This document shows positions 1-8,075 of a DNA stretch of 64,000 nucleotides, piece by piece. The notes under the pieces were generated by a model. It was given only the letters and a program-made list of their open reading frames with translations, was not told the origin of the DNA and did not search any database. Each line of letters starts with the position of its first letter. Positions within the stretch are counted from its first letter, which is position 1. Where the stretch lies: the NCBI RefSeq assembly GCF_019263705.2, contig NZ_JADQDK010000001.1:2852001-2916000 (forward strand), given 5' to 3'. The translations under genes and the position numbers were made by a program. Origin of the DNA: Pseudonocardia abyssalis (GTDB lineage: Bacteria; Actinomycetota; Actinomycetes; Mycobacteriales; Pseudonocardiaceae).

Positions 1-828
1 GATCTCCGCGACCGTCGACGGCGGGTAGTCCGCGAGGAAGCCCTCCATCACGTCCCAGCCGTCGGTGGACGCGGCGACGAACCCGGCGTCGACGTGCCCG
101 TTCCCGACGATCAGGTGCAGCAGCCCGTTGAGCAGCGCCAGGTCGGTGCCCGGACGGATCTGCAGGAACAGGTCGGCCTTGGCGGCGGTGGCCGTCCGGC
201 GGGGGTCGACGACGATCAGCTTCGCGCCCGCCTTGACCCGGTCCATCAGCCGCAGGAACAGGATCGGGTGGCAGTCGGCCATGTTGGCACCGGTGACGAG
301 GAAGACGTCGGCGAGGTCGAGGTCGTCGTAGGACCCGGGCGGGCCGTCGGAGCCCAGCGACTGTTTGTAGCCGGTGCCCGCGCTCGCCATGCACAGCCGC
401 GAGTTCGACTCGATCTGGTTGGTGCGCCAGTACCCCTTGGCCAGCTTGTTGGCCAGGTACTGGGCCTCCAGCGTCATCTGGCCGGAGACGTAGAGCGCGA
501 GCGCGTCGGGGCCGTGCTCGTCGAGGATCGCGCGCAGCCGCCGCGCGGTGGTGGCGATCGCGTCGTCGACCGGGGTGGGATCGGGCTCCCCGCCGCGGTC
601 GGCGCGGACGAGCGCGGTGCCCAGGCGCCCGGGCACGTCGAGCATCTCGGCGCTGGTGGCGCCCTTCGTGCACAGCCGGCCGCGGTTGGCCGGGTGCTCC
701 TTGTCGCCCGCGACCGTCTCGACGCGCCGCGCCCCGGTCGCGTCACGGCCGATCTGCAGCACCATCCCGCACCCGACGCCGCAGTAGGAGCAGACCGATC
801 GGACGCTGTTCGGTTCCCGGTCGGCCAC
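1..828 (-). CDS. Molybdopterin oxidoreductase, assimilatory nitrate reductase (NarB/NasA) type, N-terminal part
   Basis: Reading the minus strand from a GTG at 828 gives an uninterrupted frame running off the left edge, about 276 N-terminal residues. It opens with a [4Fe-4S] motif CSYCGVGC and a fourth cysteine in RLCTKG. Further on, SNSRLCMASAGTGYKQSLG and VVDPRRTATAAKADL match the catalytic subunit of bis-MGD nitrate reductases, with the cysteine in RLCM the expected molybdenum ligand. Such enzymes reduce nitrate to nitrite in the cytoplasm. The C-terminal two thirds lie outside the window, so nitrate specificity against a formate-dehydrogenase-like role rests on these motifs alone. No partner gene is visible. 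The 5' side faces a divergent promoter region. Confidence 0.85.
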   Translation of the reverse strand, partial: MADREPNSVRSVCSYCGVGCGMVLQIGRDATGARRVETVAGDKEHPANRGRLCTKGATSAEMLDVPGRLGTALVRADRGGEPDPTPVDDAIATTARRLRAILDEHGPDALALYVSGQMTLEAQYLANKLAKGYWRTNQIESNSRLCMASAGTGYKQSLGSDGPPGSYDDLDLADVFLVTGANMADCHPILFLRLMDRVKAGAKLIVVDPRRTATAAKADLFLQIRPGTDLALLNGLLHLIVGNGHVDAGFVAASTDGWDVMEGFLADYPPSTVAEI

Positions 829-942
829 CCGTCAACGGTAGGAAGGTCGTGTTGCCGGGACGTGACGAACGCGGGCGTCGCCGGGTGAGCAGTTCCTCAC
901 GGCGGCGCGGAGCGGGCGTGAGCGCCGCTCGAACAGGTGATG

Positions 943-956
943 CCGTCGTACGACGG
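943..956. promoter_or_regulatory. Perfect 14-bp palindrome in divergent intergenic region
   Basis: CCGTCGTACGACGG is a perfect palindrome in the 214-bp gap between the leftward molybdoenzyme gene and the rightward STAS/GGDEF-EAL pair. Position and symmetry suit a dimeric repressor or activator site. The regulator is not identifiable here. A second imperfect dyad, CGGA-taacg-TCCG, overlaps its right edge. Confidence 0.4.
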
Positions 957-1042
957 ATAACGTCCGCGGGGTTCGGCTCGATGGCCAGAGGGAGTCGCGA
1001 CTACCGTCCGGACCTCTGCTCACACCCGAGGGGGTTCGCACC

Positions 1043-1435
1043 GTGACCGAGAAGGTGAGCGGTTCGGCGGATCCCCGCCACGTCATGGTCGTGCGGGTCG
1101 ACCCGTCGGGCATCGTCCGGCTCAGCTGGACGGCGGGGCTGCAGATCACGGGGCGGCTCGCGCAGCAGGCGATGGGGCTCGTCGACATGACCAACGCCGA
1201 CCGCGAACGGCCCCTGCTGGTGGACATGCGGGGAACCGCGACGCTCTCGCGCGACGCGCGGATGACCTTCCGGCGCAAGTGCTCGGCGTCGCGGATCGCA
1301 CTGCTCGGACGCTCACCGGTCGACCGGGTGCTCGCCAACTTCGCCATGGGTGTGAGCTCCGTGCCCGTGCCGACCAGGTTCTTCACCTCCGAGACGGCCG
1401 CGGTGGCCTGGCTGCACCATGGCGACACCGCCTGA
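1043..1435 (+). CDS. Small STAS-like / anti-sigma-antagonist-like protein
   Basis: A 130-residue protein from GTG 1043, supported by GAGGGGG at 1028-1034. It has the beta-alpha pattern of SpoIIAA/STAS-like domains: an N-terminal strand around VRVDPSGIVRLSW, a central PLLVDMRG strand-turn, and a C-terminal VPTRFFTSETAAVAWLHH segment. STAS-like proteins bind partner regulators rather than catalyse. Its 3' end overlaps the following GGDEF-EAL gene by 17 bp, so the two are probably co-translated and this may be a sensory or regulatory partner of the c-di-GMP enzyme. No confident phosphorylatable serine motif is seen, so it may not be a classical anti-anti-sigma factor. Confidence 0.6.
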   Translation: MTEKVSGSADPRHVMVVRVDPSGIVRLSWTAGLQITGRLAQQAMGLVDMTNADRERPLLVDMRGTATLSRDARMTFRRKCSASRIALLGRSPVDRVLANFAMGVSSVPVPTRFFTSETAAVAWLHHGDTA

Positions 1436-2954
1436 CGGCCGGCTCGACCAGCTGGTGGAGCTGGTCCTGCGACTGGCCGCGGGCGAGCGGGGCGCCCGGA
1501 TGGTCCCCTCACCCGCCTCGGACGAGATCGACGCGGTGACCGTCGGGGTCAACATGCTCGCCGAGGAGCTGCAGGCGCTCAACAGCGATCTGGAGGCCCG
1601 GGTGGCGGAGCGGACCGAGCAGCTGGAGCAGGCCCAGCAGCAGCTGGAGCGCCTCGCGTTGTACGACCCGCTCACCGGGCTGGCGAACCGGACGCTGCTC
1701 GGCGACCGGATCGGCCGGGCCATGGCCCGCGCCGACCGGGGCGCCGCCCCGCCCGCGGTGCTGCTGCTGGACCTCGACGGGTTCAAGACGGTCAACGACA
1801 GCTTCGGCCACAGCGTCGGCGACCTGCTGCTCATCGAGATCGGCCACCGGCTGCGCCGGGTCGTCCGCGACGCCGACACCGTCGCCCGCCTCGGCGGCGA
1901 CGAGTTCGCCCTGGTCGTCCTCGACGCCACGCCGGAGCAGGTCCTGTCCATGGCCGAACGGATCCGGGCGTCACTGCAGGCGCCGGTCCAGGCCGGGGAG
2001 CGGTCGTGCTGGGTGAGCGCGAGCATCGGTGTGTGCTTCGCGGTGCGCGGGCAGGACGCCGACACCCTGCTGCGCGACGCCGACACCGCGATGTACGCGG
2101 CGAAGAACGGGGCCCGCGGCTCGGTCCAGATCTTCGAACCCCGGATGCACGCGGCGGCCCTGTCCCGGGTGCGCCTGGCCGAGGACCTGCGCCACGCGAT
2201 CACGGGCGAGCAGCTCGTCGTCCACTACCAGCCGATCGTCGACCTGGTATCGGGTTACACGACCGGGGTCGAGGCGCTGGTCCGGTGGATGCACCCGCAG
2301 CGGGGACCGCTCGCGCCCGCCCACTTCATCGGCGTCGCGGAGGACACCGGCCTGATCGCGGCGCTGGACCGCTGGGTGCTGCGGACCTCGGTGGCCCAGC
2401 TCGCGCAGTGGCGGGCCACGTCACCGCGGGCGGCGGGGTTCGCCCTGCACGTCAACGTCTCGCCCGTGGAGCTGCGCACGCCCCTGTTCGCCGACGGGGT
2501 GCTGGAGTGCCTCGCCGACCACGGGGTCCCCCCCGCCGACCTCACGCTCGAGGTCACCGAGTCGCAGCTGATGGGCGAGGACGCCGAGACCATCGCGGCG
2601 CTCGACCAGCTGCGGACCGCCGGGGTCGGCGTCGCGATCGACGACTTCGGGACGGGCTACTCCTCCGTCGGCTACCTGCGCCGGATGTTCCTCGACATCG
2701 TGAAGATCGACCGCTCCCTGATCACGGGCCTCGACTCCGACCCGCAACAGCACCGGGTCGCCGCCGCGATACTGGCCATCGTGGACGCCTTCGGACTCGA
2801 GGCCGTCGCCGAGGGGATCGAGACCGCAGAGCAGGCCGAGCAGCTCCGCGCGCTCGGCTGCCGCTTCGGCCAGGGCTTCCTGTGGGGCCCGGCGCTGCCC
2901 GGACCGGAGATGGCGCCACTGCTCGGGTTCTCGGCGGCGCTGTCGGAGACCTGA
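1419..2954 (+). CDS. Bifunctional GGDEF-EAL cyclic-di-GMP enzyme
   Basis: A 511-residue soluble protein. Residues 35-80 form an amphipathic linker (LEARVAERTEQLEQAQQQLE) of HAMP/S-helix character. A GGDEF domain spans about 80-245 with intact RLGGDEF (159-163) and an RxxD inhibitory site, RDAD, at 150-153. An EAL domain spans about 255-505 with EALVRW (285-290), NVSP, EVTES, DDFGTGYSS, KIDRSL and EGIET all present, so both synthesis and hydrolysis of c-di-GMP look possible. There is no membrane segment. The ATG lies inside the preceding STAS-like gene, which implies translational coupling and a shared input. Net activity cannot be predicted from sequence. Confidence 0.93.
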   Translation: MATPPDGRLDQLVELVLRLAAGERGARMVPSPASDEIDAVTVGVNMLAEELQALNSDLEARVAERTEQLEQAQQQLERLALYDPLTGLANRTLLGDRIGRAMARADRGAAPPAVLLLDLDGFKTVNDSFGHSVGDLLLIEIGHRLRRVVRDADTVARLGGDEFALVVLDATPEQVLSMAERIRASLQAPVQAGERSCWVSASIGVCFAVRGQDADTLLRDADTAMYAAKNGARGSVQIFEPRMHAAALSRVRLAEDLRHAITGEQLVVHYQPIVDLVSGYTTGVEALVRWMHPQRGPLAPAHFIGVAEDTGLIAALDRWVLRTSVAQLAQWRATSPRAAGFALHVNVSPVELRTPLFADGVLECLADHGVPPADLTLEVTESQLMGEDAETIAALDQLRTAGVGVAIDDFGTGYSSVGYLRRMFLDIVKIDRSLITGLDSDPQQHRVAAAILAIVDAFGLEAVAEGIETAEQAEQLRALGCRFGQGFLWGPALPGPEMAPLLGFSAALSET

Positions 2955-2960
2955 GCGCGG

Positions 2961-4454
2961 TCAGGTCGCCCCGACCAGACGCAGGGACTGGTCGAACTGC
3001 TCCTGGAGCCGGTCGAAGACGGTGTCGACGACCCGGATCGCGCTGTCGCGCTCCCCCGGCGTCAGCGGGAGCCGGGTGAACACGACCGCGTCGGCCTCGG
3101 GGTCGGGCGGGAGCCGCGGGTGGGCGAGGCGGTGGCGGTCGGCGAGGTAGTCGAGCCGGACGCCGTCGCGGGCCTCCAGCTCACCGGCGAGCAGGCCGCC
3201 GTGGTGGAAGAACGCCTCCCCGCTGCCCTGCAGCGCCTCCACCAGCCAGTACCGGACGACCGGGCTCCGGTGGCGGTACGCGGCCGTCACGAACGCGGCG
3301 GTGCTGCGGCGCTGCAGGTCGGTGCGCGGCGCGTACCCGAGCAGGCGCAGCGTCTCCCCCGCCGTGAGCGCGAGCCGCCCGTCGAGGTCCAGTGCGGCGG
3401 CGTCGTGGGCGAACAGCCCGTGGTGCGAGGCGAGCAGGCGCACCCGCCGGTTCAGCGCCCGCTCCGGCGGCGTCGCGGGGTCCGGGTAGGTGAGCGCGTA
3501 GGTCATGAGGTCGGCGTAGCCCATGATGTCCGGGATCCACAGCGGCAGGAACGCCGCCAGCCGGTCGGCCGCGGATCCGCCGCCGCCGGAGATCCAGGCC
3601 GGGAACGGGTGCCCGCGCAGGCCGTCCATCCGCTCGGCGAGCCGTTCCGCGACGGGACGGTGCGCCGGGGACGGAGGAGCGTCCGGTGGGGGCGGGAGGA
3701 CCGCCGCCACCGTGGTGGCCCGGCGGCGGAGGTCCGCCGCCGGGCTCGGCACGGTGCGGCTCGTGGTGACCCGCTCGGCGTAGGCGAGCAGGTGGTCGTT
3801 CTTGTCGGTGAACATGTCGAACACCTCGTGCACCAGCCGCAGCGACTCCACGCGCTGCCGGTCGGTGAGGACCGCCGTCTCGAACAGGTCCTCGGCGTCG
3901 ATCAGGCCGCCCGTCTCCCGGTCCAGGTGGTAGGGCCCGAAGTAGCGCAGCGCGGCCCCCGTGCGGGCCGCCAGCTCCGCGGCCAGCGGGGCGGTGTGGC
4001 CGAAGAAGACGTGCCCGCAGGTCTCGATGGCCTCCATGAACCCGTACCGGACGAGCGGGTCGGTCGTCTCGACGCACATCTGCTGGATCCGCATCGCGTA
4101 CCGGCGGAACACCTCGGTCTCCGGCGCCGCGTAGTACCAGGCGACGGTGTCCTCGACGCCCCAGCCCAGGTGCTCGTCGAGGCCGAGCTCGGCCCAGTCC
4201 TCCAGGAACAGCGCGGAGTGGGTCTCGTCCTCCTCGGTGTGCCGGTTGATGGCCTCCTCGTAGGCGTCGCGCGGCTGCGGGTAGCGCATGAACCAGCGGT
4301 TCATGTCCCGGAACCCGAGGATGAAGTTGGCGAACAGCGGGGCGAAGACGAACCGCTCCTCGAGCGGGGCGTCGTCACCGCCCATCCACCGGTAGAGCGG
4401 GTGGGCGTCGATCCCGGCGCGGCGGTCGGCGATGGCGGCGAGGACCTGCCGCAC
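2961..4454 (-). CDS. Tandem heme-oxygenase-like iron-dependent oxidase (iron-containing redox enzyme family)
   Basis: A 497-residue protein from GTG 4454, made of two homologous halves. Half 1 (about 17-225) and half 2 (about 281-490) align through HPLYRWMGG/HPFPAWISGG, FAPLFANFILGF/FLPLWIPDIMGY and DPLVRYGFMEAIETCGHVFFGH/SPVVRYWLVEALQGSGEAFFHH. Half 1 keeps acidic and histidine residues expected of a non-heme diiron site (E66/E67, H72, E75, H79, E141, H148, H153). Half 2 has lost several but keeps E406, H417 and H418. A proline-rich linker joins them. Members of the heme-oxygenase-like diiron oxidase fold oxidise small molecules such as fatty acids and amino acids. The gene starts 2 bp after the P450 stop, so the pair is one operon; substrate unknown. 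Confidence 0.75.
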   Translation of the reverse strand: MRQVLAAIADRRAGIDAHPLYRWMGGDDAPLEERFVFAPLFANFILGFRDMNRWFMRYPQPRDAYEEAINRHTEEDETHSALFLEDWAELGLDEHLGWGVEDTVAWYYAAPETEVFRRYAMRIQQMCVETTDPLVRYGFMEAIETCGHVFFGHTAPLAAELAARTGAALRYFGPYHLDRETGGLIDAEDLFETAVLTDRQRVESLRLVHEVFDMFTDKNDHLLAYAERVTTSRTVPSPAADLRRRATTVAAVLPPPPDAPPSPAHRPVAERLAERMDGLRGHPFPAWISGGGGSAADRLAAFLPLWIPDIMGYADLMTYALTYPDPATPPERALNRRVRLLASHHGLFAHDAAALDLDGRLALTAGETLRLLGYAPRTDLQRRSTAAFVTAAYRHRSPVVRYWLVEALQGSGEAFFHHGGLLAGELEARDGVRLDYLADRHRLAHPRLPPDPEADAVVFTRLPLTPGERDSAIRVVDTVFDRLQEQFDQSLRLVGAT

Positions 4455-4456
4455 GC

Positions 4457-5710
4457 CTACGCCTTCCCGCCGGGGTGCACGCGCAGGGTCCGCAGCTCCC
4501 GGCCGAGCGGCCGGAACACCGTCCAGTCCGGGACGGGGTCGGCCGGCGCCAGGTCCGGGCAGCGGGTGAGCACCGTCCGGAAGAACACCTCGCCCTCCAG
4601 CCGGGCCAGCGCCTGGCCCATGCAGCTGTAGGGCCCGACGGTGAACCCGACGTGGCGGTGCGCGTTCGCGCGGCCGATGACGAACTCGTCCGGGTCGGTG
4701 AACACCGCGGGGTCGCGGTTGGCGGCGAGCAGCGCGAGCATCACGGTGTCGCCCCGGGGGATCACCGCTCCGCGCAGCGACACGTCCTGGAGCACCATGC
4801 GGCGGATCGTCGACACCGGCCCGTGGAACCGCATCATCTCGTCGAACGCCGCGGGGATGCGGGACAGGTCGGCCTGCAGCCGGGCCCGCTCACCGGGGTG
4901 GTCGAACAGCAGCTGGATGCCGTTGGCCAGCAGGTTCGCCGTGGTGTGGTACCCGACGACGGTGAACATGATCCCCTGTGAGACGACCTCGGCGTCGCTG
5001 TAGCGCAGCGCGGTGCCCGGCCCGGCCATGACGTCGAGCAGCCCGGACCCCTCGCCCCGGCGCGCGGCGTCGACGTGCGGGGCGAGGAACTCGCCCATCT
5101 CCAGCATCCCGGCCTGCGACCGGTGCAGCTGCTCGGGCTCCCCCATCTCCAGCAGCTCGGAGATCGCCTGGGACGCGCGCAGCATCAGGTCCATGTCGAC
5201 GTCGCCGCGCGGGATGCCGAGCAGCTCGCACACCACCGACATCGACAGCGGGTGTGCGACGTCGTTCACCAGGTCGACGACGGACCCCTGGGCCAGTGCC
5301 GCGGTGAGCAGGTCGTCCATGATCCGCTCGATCACCGGGAGCTGGTCGAGCACCCGTCGCGGGGAGAAGTACTTCTTGAGCGCCCGCAGGAACACCTCGT
5401 GCGCGGCGGGATCGTCGCGCCCGCCCCACTCGGTGAAGATCCGGCGCAGCGGCGCCAGCTCGTGCTGCACGTCGGCGGGCAGCGCCTCGACCTTCTTGTG
5501 CTCCTCCACCGCGTGGAAGCGGGGGTCACGCAGCGCGGCCCCGACGTCGTCGTAGCGGGTGAGGATCCAGGAGTCCAGCTCCGGGACGAAGTACACCGGC
5601 GCCTGCTCGCGCATCGTGTGCAGCAGGGCGTGCGGGTCGAGGTAGAGGTCGGGGTGGAGGAGGTCGAAACGGGTGCCGGGAACGATCTGGGACGGCATGT
5701 ACGAGGTCAC
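4457..5710 (-). CDS. Atypical cytochrome P450
   Basis: A 417-residue soluble P450. The heme-binding loop (356-365) reads FTVGPYSCMG with the thiolate C363, but the usual second Gly and the His/Arg before the cysteine are Thr357 and Tyr361. The K-helix ExxR is E291-R294. The I-helix segment VVGYHTT (251-257) has His255 where most P450s carry the acidic member of the acid-alcohol pair. These changes suggest altered proton delivery or a non-hydroxylating reaction. GTG 5710 is the longest start; ATG 5698 is better placed after AGGAG and may be the real one. It is first gene of an operon with the tandem iron oxidase. No ferredoxin or reductase lies nearby. Confidence 0.9.
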   Translation of the reverse strand: MTSYMPSQIVPGTRFDLLHPDLYLDPHALLHTMREQAPVYFVPELDSWILTRYDDVGAALRDPRFHAVEEHKKVEALPADVQHELAPLRRIFTEWGGRDDPAAHEVFLRALKKYFSPRRVLDQLPVIERIMDDLLTAALAQGSVVDLVNDVAHPLSMSVVCELLGIPRGDVDMDLMLRASQAISELLEMGEPEQLHRSQAGMLEMGEFLAPHVDAARRGEGSGLLDVMAGPGTALRYSDAEVVSQGIMFTVVGYHTTANLLANGIQLLFDHPGERARLQADLSRIPAAFDEMMRFHGPVSTIRRMVLQDVSLRGAVIPRGDTVMLALLAANRDPAVFTDPDEFVIGRANAHRHVGFTVGPYSCMGQALARLEGEVFFRTVLTRCPDLAPADPVPDWTVFRPLGRELRTLRVHPGGKA

Positions 5711-6020
5711 TCCTGCTCGATCATCGAGGTGCTCGCGTCACTCACTCGATATCTCACTGTAGTCAACCGACTACGCAAAGAGCAGATCTCCGCCGTCGAA
5801 GCCCCCGGTCGGACGTACGCCGACAACCCGGACGACGCAGGGCCGCCCCGAACGGCTCTGCCCCGACGCCGGGCCGGCGCGCGCAGGTGGCGGTACCGGC
5901 TCACCGCTACTCCTGCTGGGACCCCGTTCCGGCGACATCGCGGGGTCGCCACCCGGGCCGGCACGGGCCAGGTTCTGGAACGGCCGCCCCCGCCGGCGCC
6001 CAGGACGAGCACGGAGGTCG
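5711..6020. promoter_or_regulatory. Intergenic promoter region with inverted-repeat operator (5759-5774)
   Basis: A 310-bp gene-free stretch between the leftward P450 operon and the rightward PAS remnant. It contains a perfect inverted repeat GTAGTC-AACC-GACTAC at 5759-5774, about 50 bp upstream of the P450 start, in a locally AT-richer patch. This is the best candidate for the P450/iron-oxidase operator. Nothing else recognisable is seen in the stretch. Confidence 0.45.
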
Positions 6021-6607
6021 ATGGCCGGTGTGCACGCGCAACGGGACGACCACCCCGCCGGGGTGCTCGCCCTGCTCGACGGCCTCTCCGAGAACGCACC
6101 CGTCGGCTTCACCTACGTCGACACCGACCTGCGCTACCGCCGGGTGAACTCCTCGGCCGCCGCCCTGAACGGCGGATCGGTGCAGGAGCGGATCGGCCGG
6201 AGGATCGACGAGGTCCACGGCGAGCCCTGCGGCCCGCAGTTCTCCGCGGCGTGCCGGGAGGTGATCCGCACGGGGCAGGTGCAGCGGGTCCGGATCGAGG
6301 GCAGGCCGTGGCACGGCCGCGGGCCGCACCAGGTCTGGAACAGGAGCATCCTCGCGCCGACGGCGGCCCCCTCCCCGACGCGCACCCGGTGCGGGAGAAC
6401 GGCTTCCCCTCGGCGGTGCACCCCGACGGGCGGCCGGCCGTCGAGGAGCTCTGGTGGAAGGCGGTCGGCGACGGTGCCGTGCAGGACCGGATCGCCCGCC
6501 TGCACGTGGCGGGCGGGGTTGTGCCGGAGACCGACTTGTGCCGGAGACCAACCCGCGGCCCACGGTTCGTCCCGCAGCCCGATGGACGGGCACCGGCGCG
6601 CTCGTAG
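6021..6607 (+). pseudogene. Frameshifted PAS-domain protein remnant
   Basis: From ATG 6021 one frame encodes a PAS-like segment (ENAPVGFTYVDTDLRYRRVN... to HQVWNRSILAP) up to about 6355. There the coding signature (G/C in third positions) jumps by one base to another frame, which reads DGGPLPDAHPVRENGFPS and continues to a TAG at 6605-6607. Restoring one base joins the two pieces smoothly (SILAP-DGGPL). The first frame is open through to the alkane hydroxylase, but its translation after 6355 is arginine-rich nonsense. A 14-bp duplication, TTGTGCCGGAGACC, sits near the 3' end. A sequencing error could give the same picture. Confidence 0.5.
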
Positions 6608-6644
6608 CGTCCGGGGGACGGCACGGCTCACCGGGGAGGACGCC

Positions 6645-8057
6645 TTGAGGACCTACGCACTGGAACGGCCGATCGACGGCCAGGACACCTGGCGCGACCA
6701 CAAGCGCCACCTGTGGACGCTCGGGCTGATCGTCCCGCTGCTCCCCTTCCTGGCCCTGGCCCTCTACGCGGGGACGGCGCTGGAGGCCACGCTGTGGCTG
6801 GGCCCGTTCATCGTGCTCGTCGTGGTGCCCCTGGTCGACCTGGTGGCCGGGCGCGACCACTCCAACCCGCCCGACGAGGTGATGGAGGCGCTGGAGGAGG
6901 ACCGCTACTACCGCTGGATCACCTACGCGTTCCTCCCGCTGCAGTACGTCGGGCTGGTGCTCGGGATGTGGTTCATCGCGACGCAGGACGCGGGCGTCGC
7001 GGGCGAGGTCGGGCTCGCGCTCACGCTCGGCGCCGTGGCCGGCATCGGGATCAACACCGCGCACGAGCTGGGCCACAAGAAGGAGTCCTCGGAGCGCTGG
7101 CTGGCCCGGATCGCGCTCGCGCAGTGCTTCTACGGTCACTTCTACATCGAGCACAACCGCGGCCACCACGTCCGCGTCGCCACCCCGGACGATCCCGCGT
7201 CGAGCCGGATGGGCGAGAGCTTCTACGCGTTCTGGCCGCGCACCGTCGCCGGGTCGTTGCGCAGCGCGTGGCGGGTGGAGCGCAAGCGGTTCGCCCGCCG
7301 CGACCAGCACCCCTACCGGCTGCGCAACGACGTGCTCAACGCGTGGCTGATGTCGGTCGTGCTGTGGGGGGCGCTGATCGCGCTGTTCGGCGTCGGGATC
7401 CTGCCGTACCTGGTGATCCAGGCGGCCTTCGGCTTCACGCTGCTGGAGCTCGTCAACTACATGGAGCACTACGGGATGCTGCGGCAGAAGACCGGTCCGC
7501 CCGACCGCCGCCGGTTCGAGCGCGTCACGCCCGCGCACTCGTGGAACTCCAACAACATCGCCACCAACGTGCTGCTCTACCACCTGCAGCGCCACAGCGA
7601 CCACCACGCCAACCCGACGCGGCGCTTCCAGACCCTGCGCGACTTCCCCGAGAGCCCCGTCCTGCCCACCGGCTACACCGGGATGATGGCGCTCGCGGTG
7701 ATCCCGCCGCTGTTCCGCCGCGTGATGGACCCGCTGGTCGTCGCGCACTACGACGGTGACCTGCGCCGCGCCAACCTCCAGCCCGGCCGGGAGGCCGAAC
7801 TGCTCGCCCGCTACCCGGTGCCCGGTACGGACACCGTCGACGCGGGGCCGGACACCGCGGCCCCGGCCGTCGGCGACGACGTCGCCGCGGCCCGTTGCCC
7901 CGGCTGCGGCCACACCTACGTCGTGGCGCACGGCGACGAGTCGGAGGGTTTCGCTGCGGGCACCTCCTGGTCGGACGTGCCGGATGACTGGACCTGCCCC
8001 GACTGCGGGGTCCGCGACAAGGTCGACTTCGTGCCGCTCGCGCGCCTGGACGCCTGA
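6645..8057 (+). CDS. alkB: Alkane 1-monooxygenase fused to rubredoxin
   Basis: A 470-residue membrane diiron hydroxylase that oxidises n-alkanes at the terminal carbon. The start is TTG 6645, chosen because GGGGAGGA lies at 6633-6640 and the family N-terminus begins here. Hydrophobic segments cover about 24-66, 92-138 and 235-270. All histidine boxes are present: HELGHKKE (140-147), EHNRGHH (169-175), NYMEHYGM (271-278) and LQRHSDHH (314-321). Residues 417-470 are a rubredoxin domain with CPGCG and CPDCG, so the electron donor is built in, as in other actinobacterial AlkB-Rd fusions. A PucR-type regulator follows after 18 bp, probably co-transcribed. Confidence 0.96.
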   Translation: MRTYALERPIDGQDTWRDHKRHLWTLGLIVPLLPFLALALYAGTALEATLWLGPFIVLVVVPLVDLVAGRDHSNPPDEVMEALEEDRYYRWITYAFLPLQYVGLVLGMWFIATQDAGVAGEVGLALTLGAVAGIGINTAHELGHKKESSERWLARIALAQCFYGHFYIEHNRGHHVRVATPDDPASSRMGESFYAFWPRTVAGSLRSAWRVERKRFARRDQHPYRLRNDVLNAWLMSVVLWGALIALFGVGILPYLVIQAAFGFTLLELVNYMEHYGMLRQKTGPPDRRRFERVTPAHSWNSNNIATNVLLYHLQRHSDHHANPTRRFQTLRDFPESPVLPTGYTGMMALAVIPPLFRRVMDPLVVAHYDGDLRRANLQPGREAELLARYPVPGTDTVDAGPDTAAPAVGDDVAAARCPGCGHTYVVAHGDESEGFAAGTSWSDVPDDWTCPDCGVRDKVDFVPLARLDA

Positions 8058-8075
8058 CCCCCGTAGATTCCGCCC

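Noticed and set aside
94..888. Long plus-strand frame over the first 800 bp
   Set aside because: It is the shadow of the minus-strand molybdoenzyme, whose iron-sulfur motifs are unmistakable.
6021..8057. A 678-residue PAS-AlkB fusion protein
   Set aside because: The frame is open throughout, but codon signature changes at about 6355 and a TTG with a good ribosome-binding site at 6645 gives a normal AlkB-rubredoxin.
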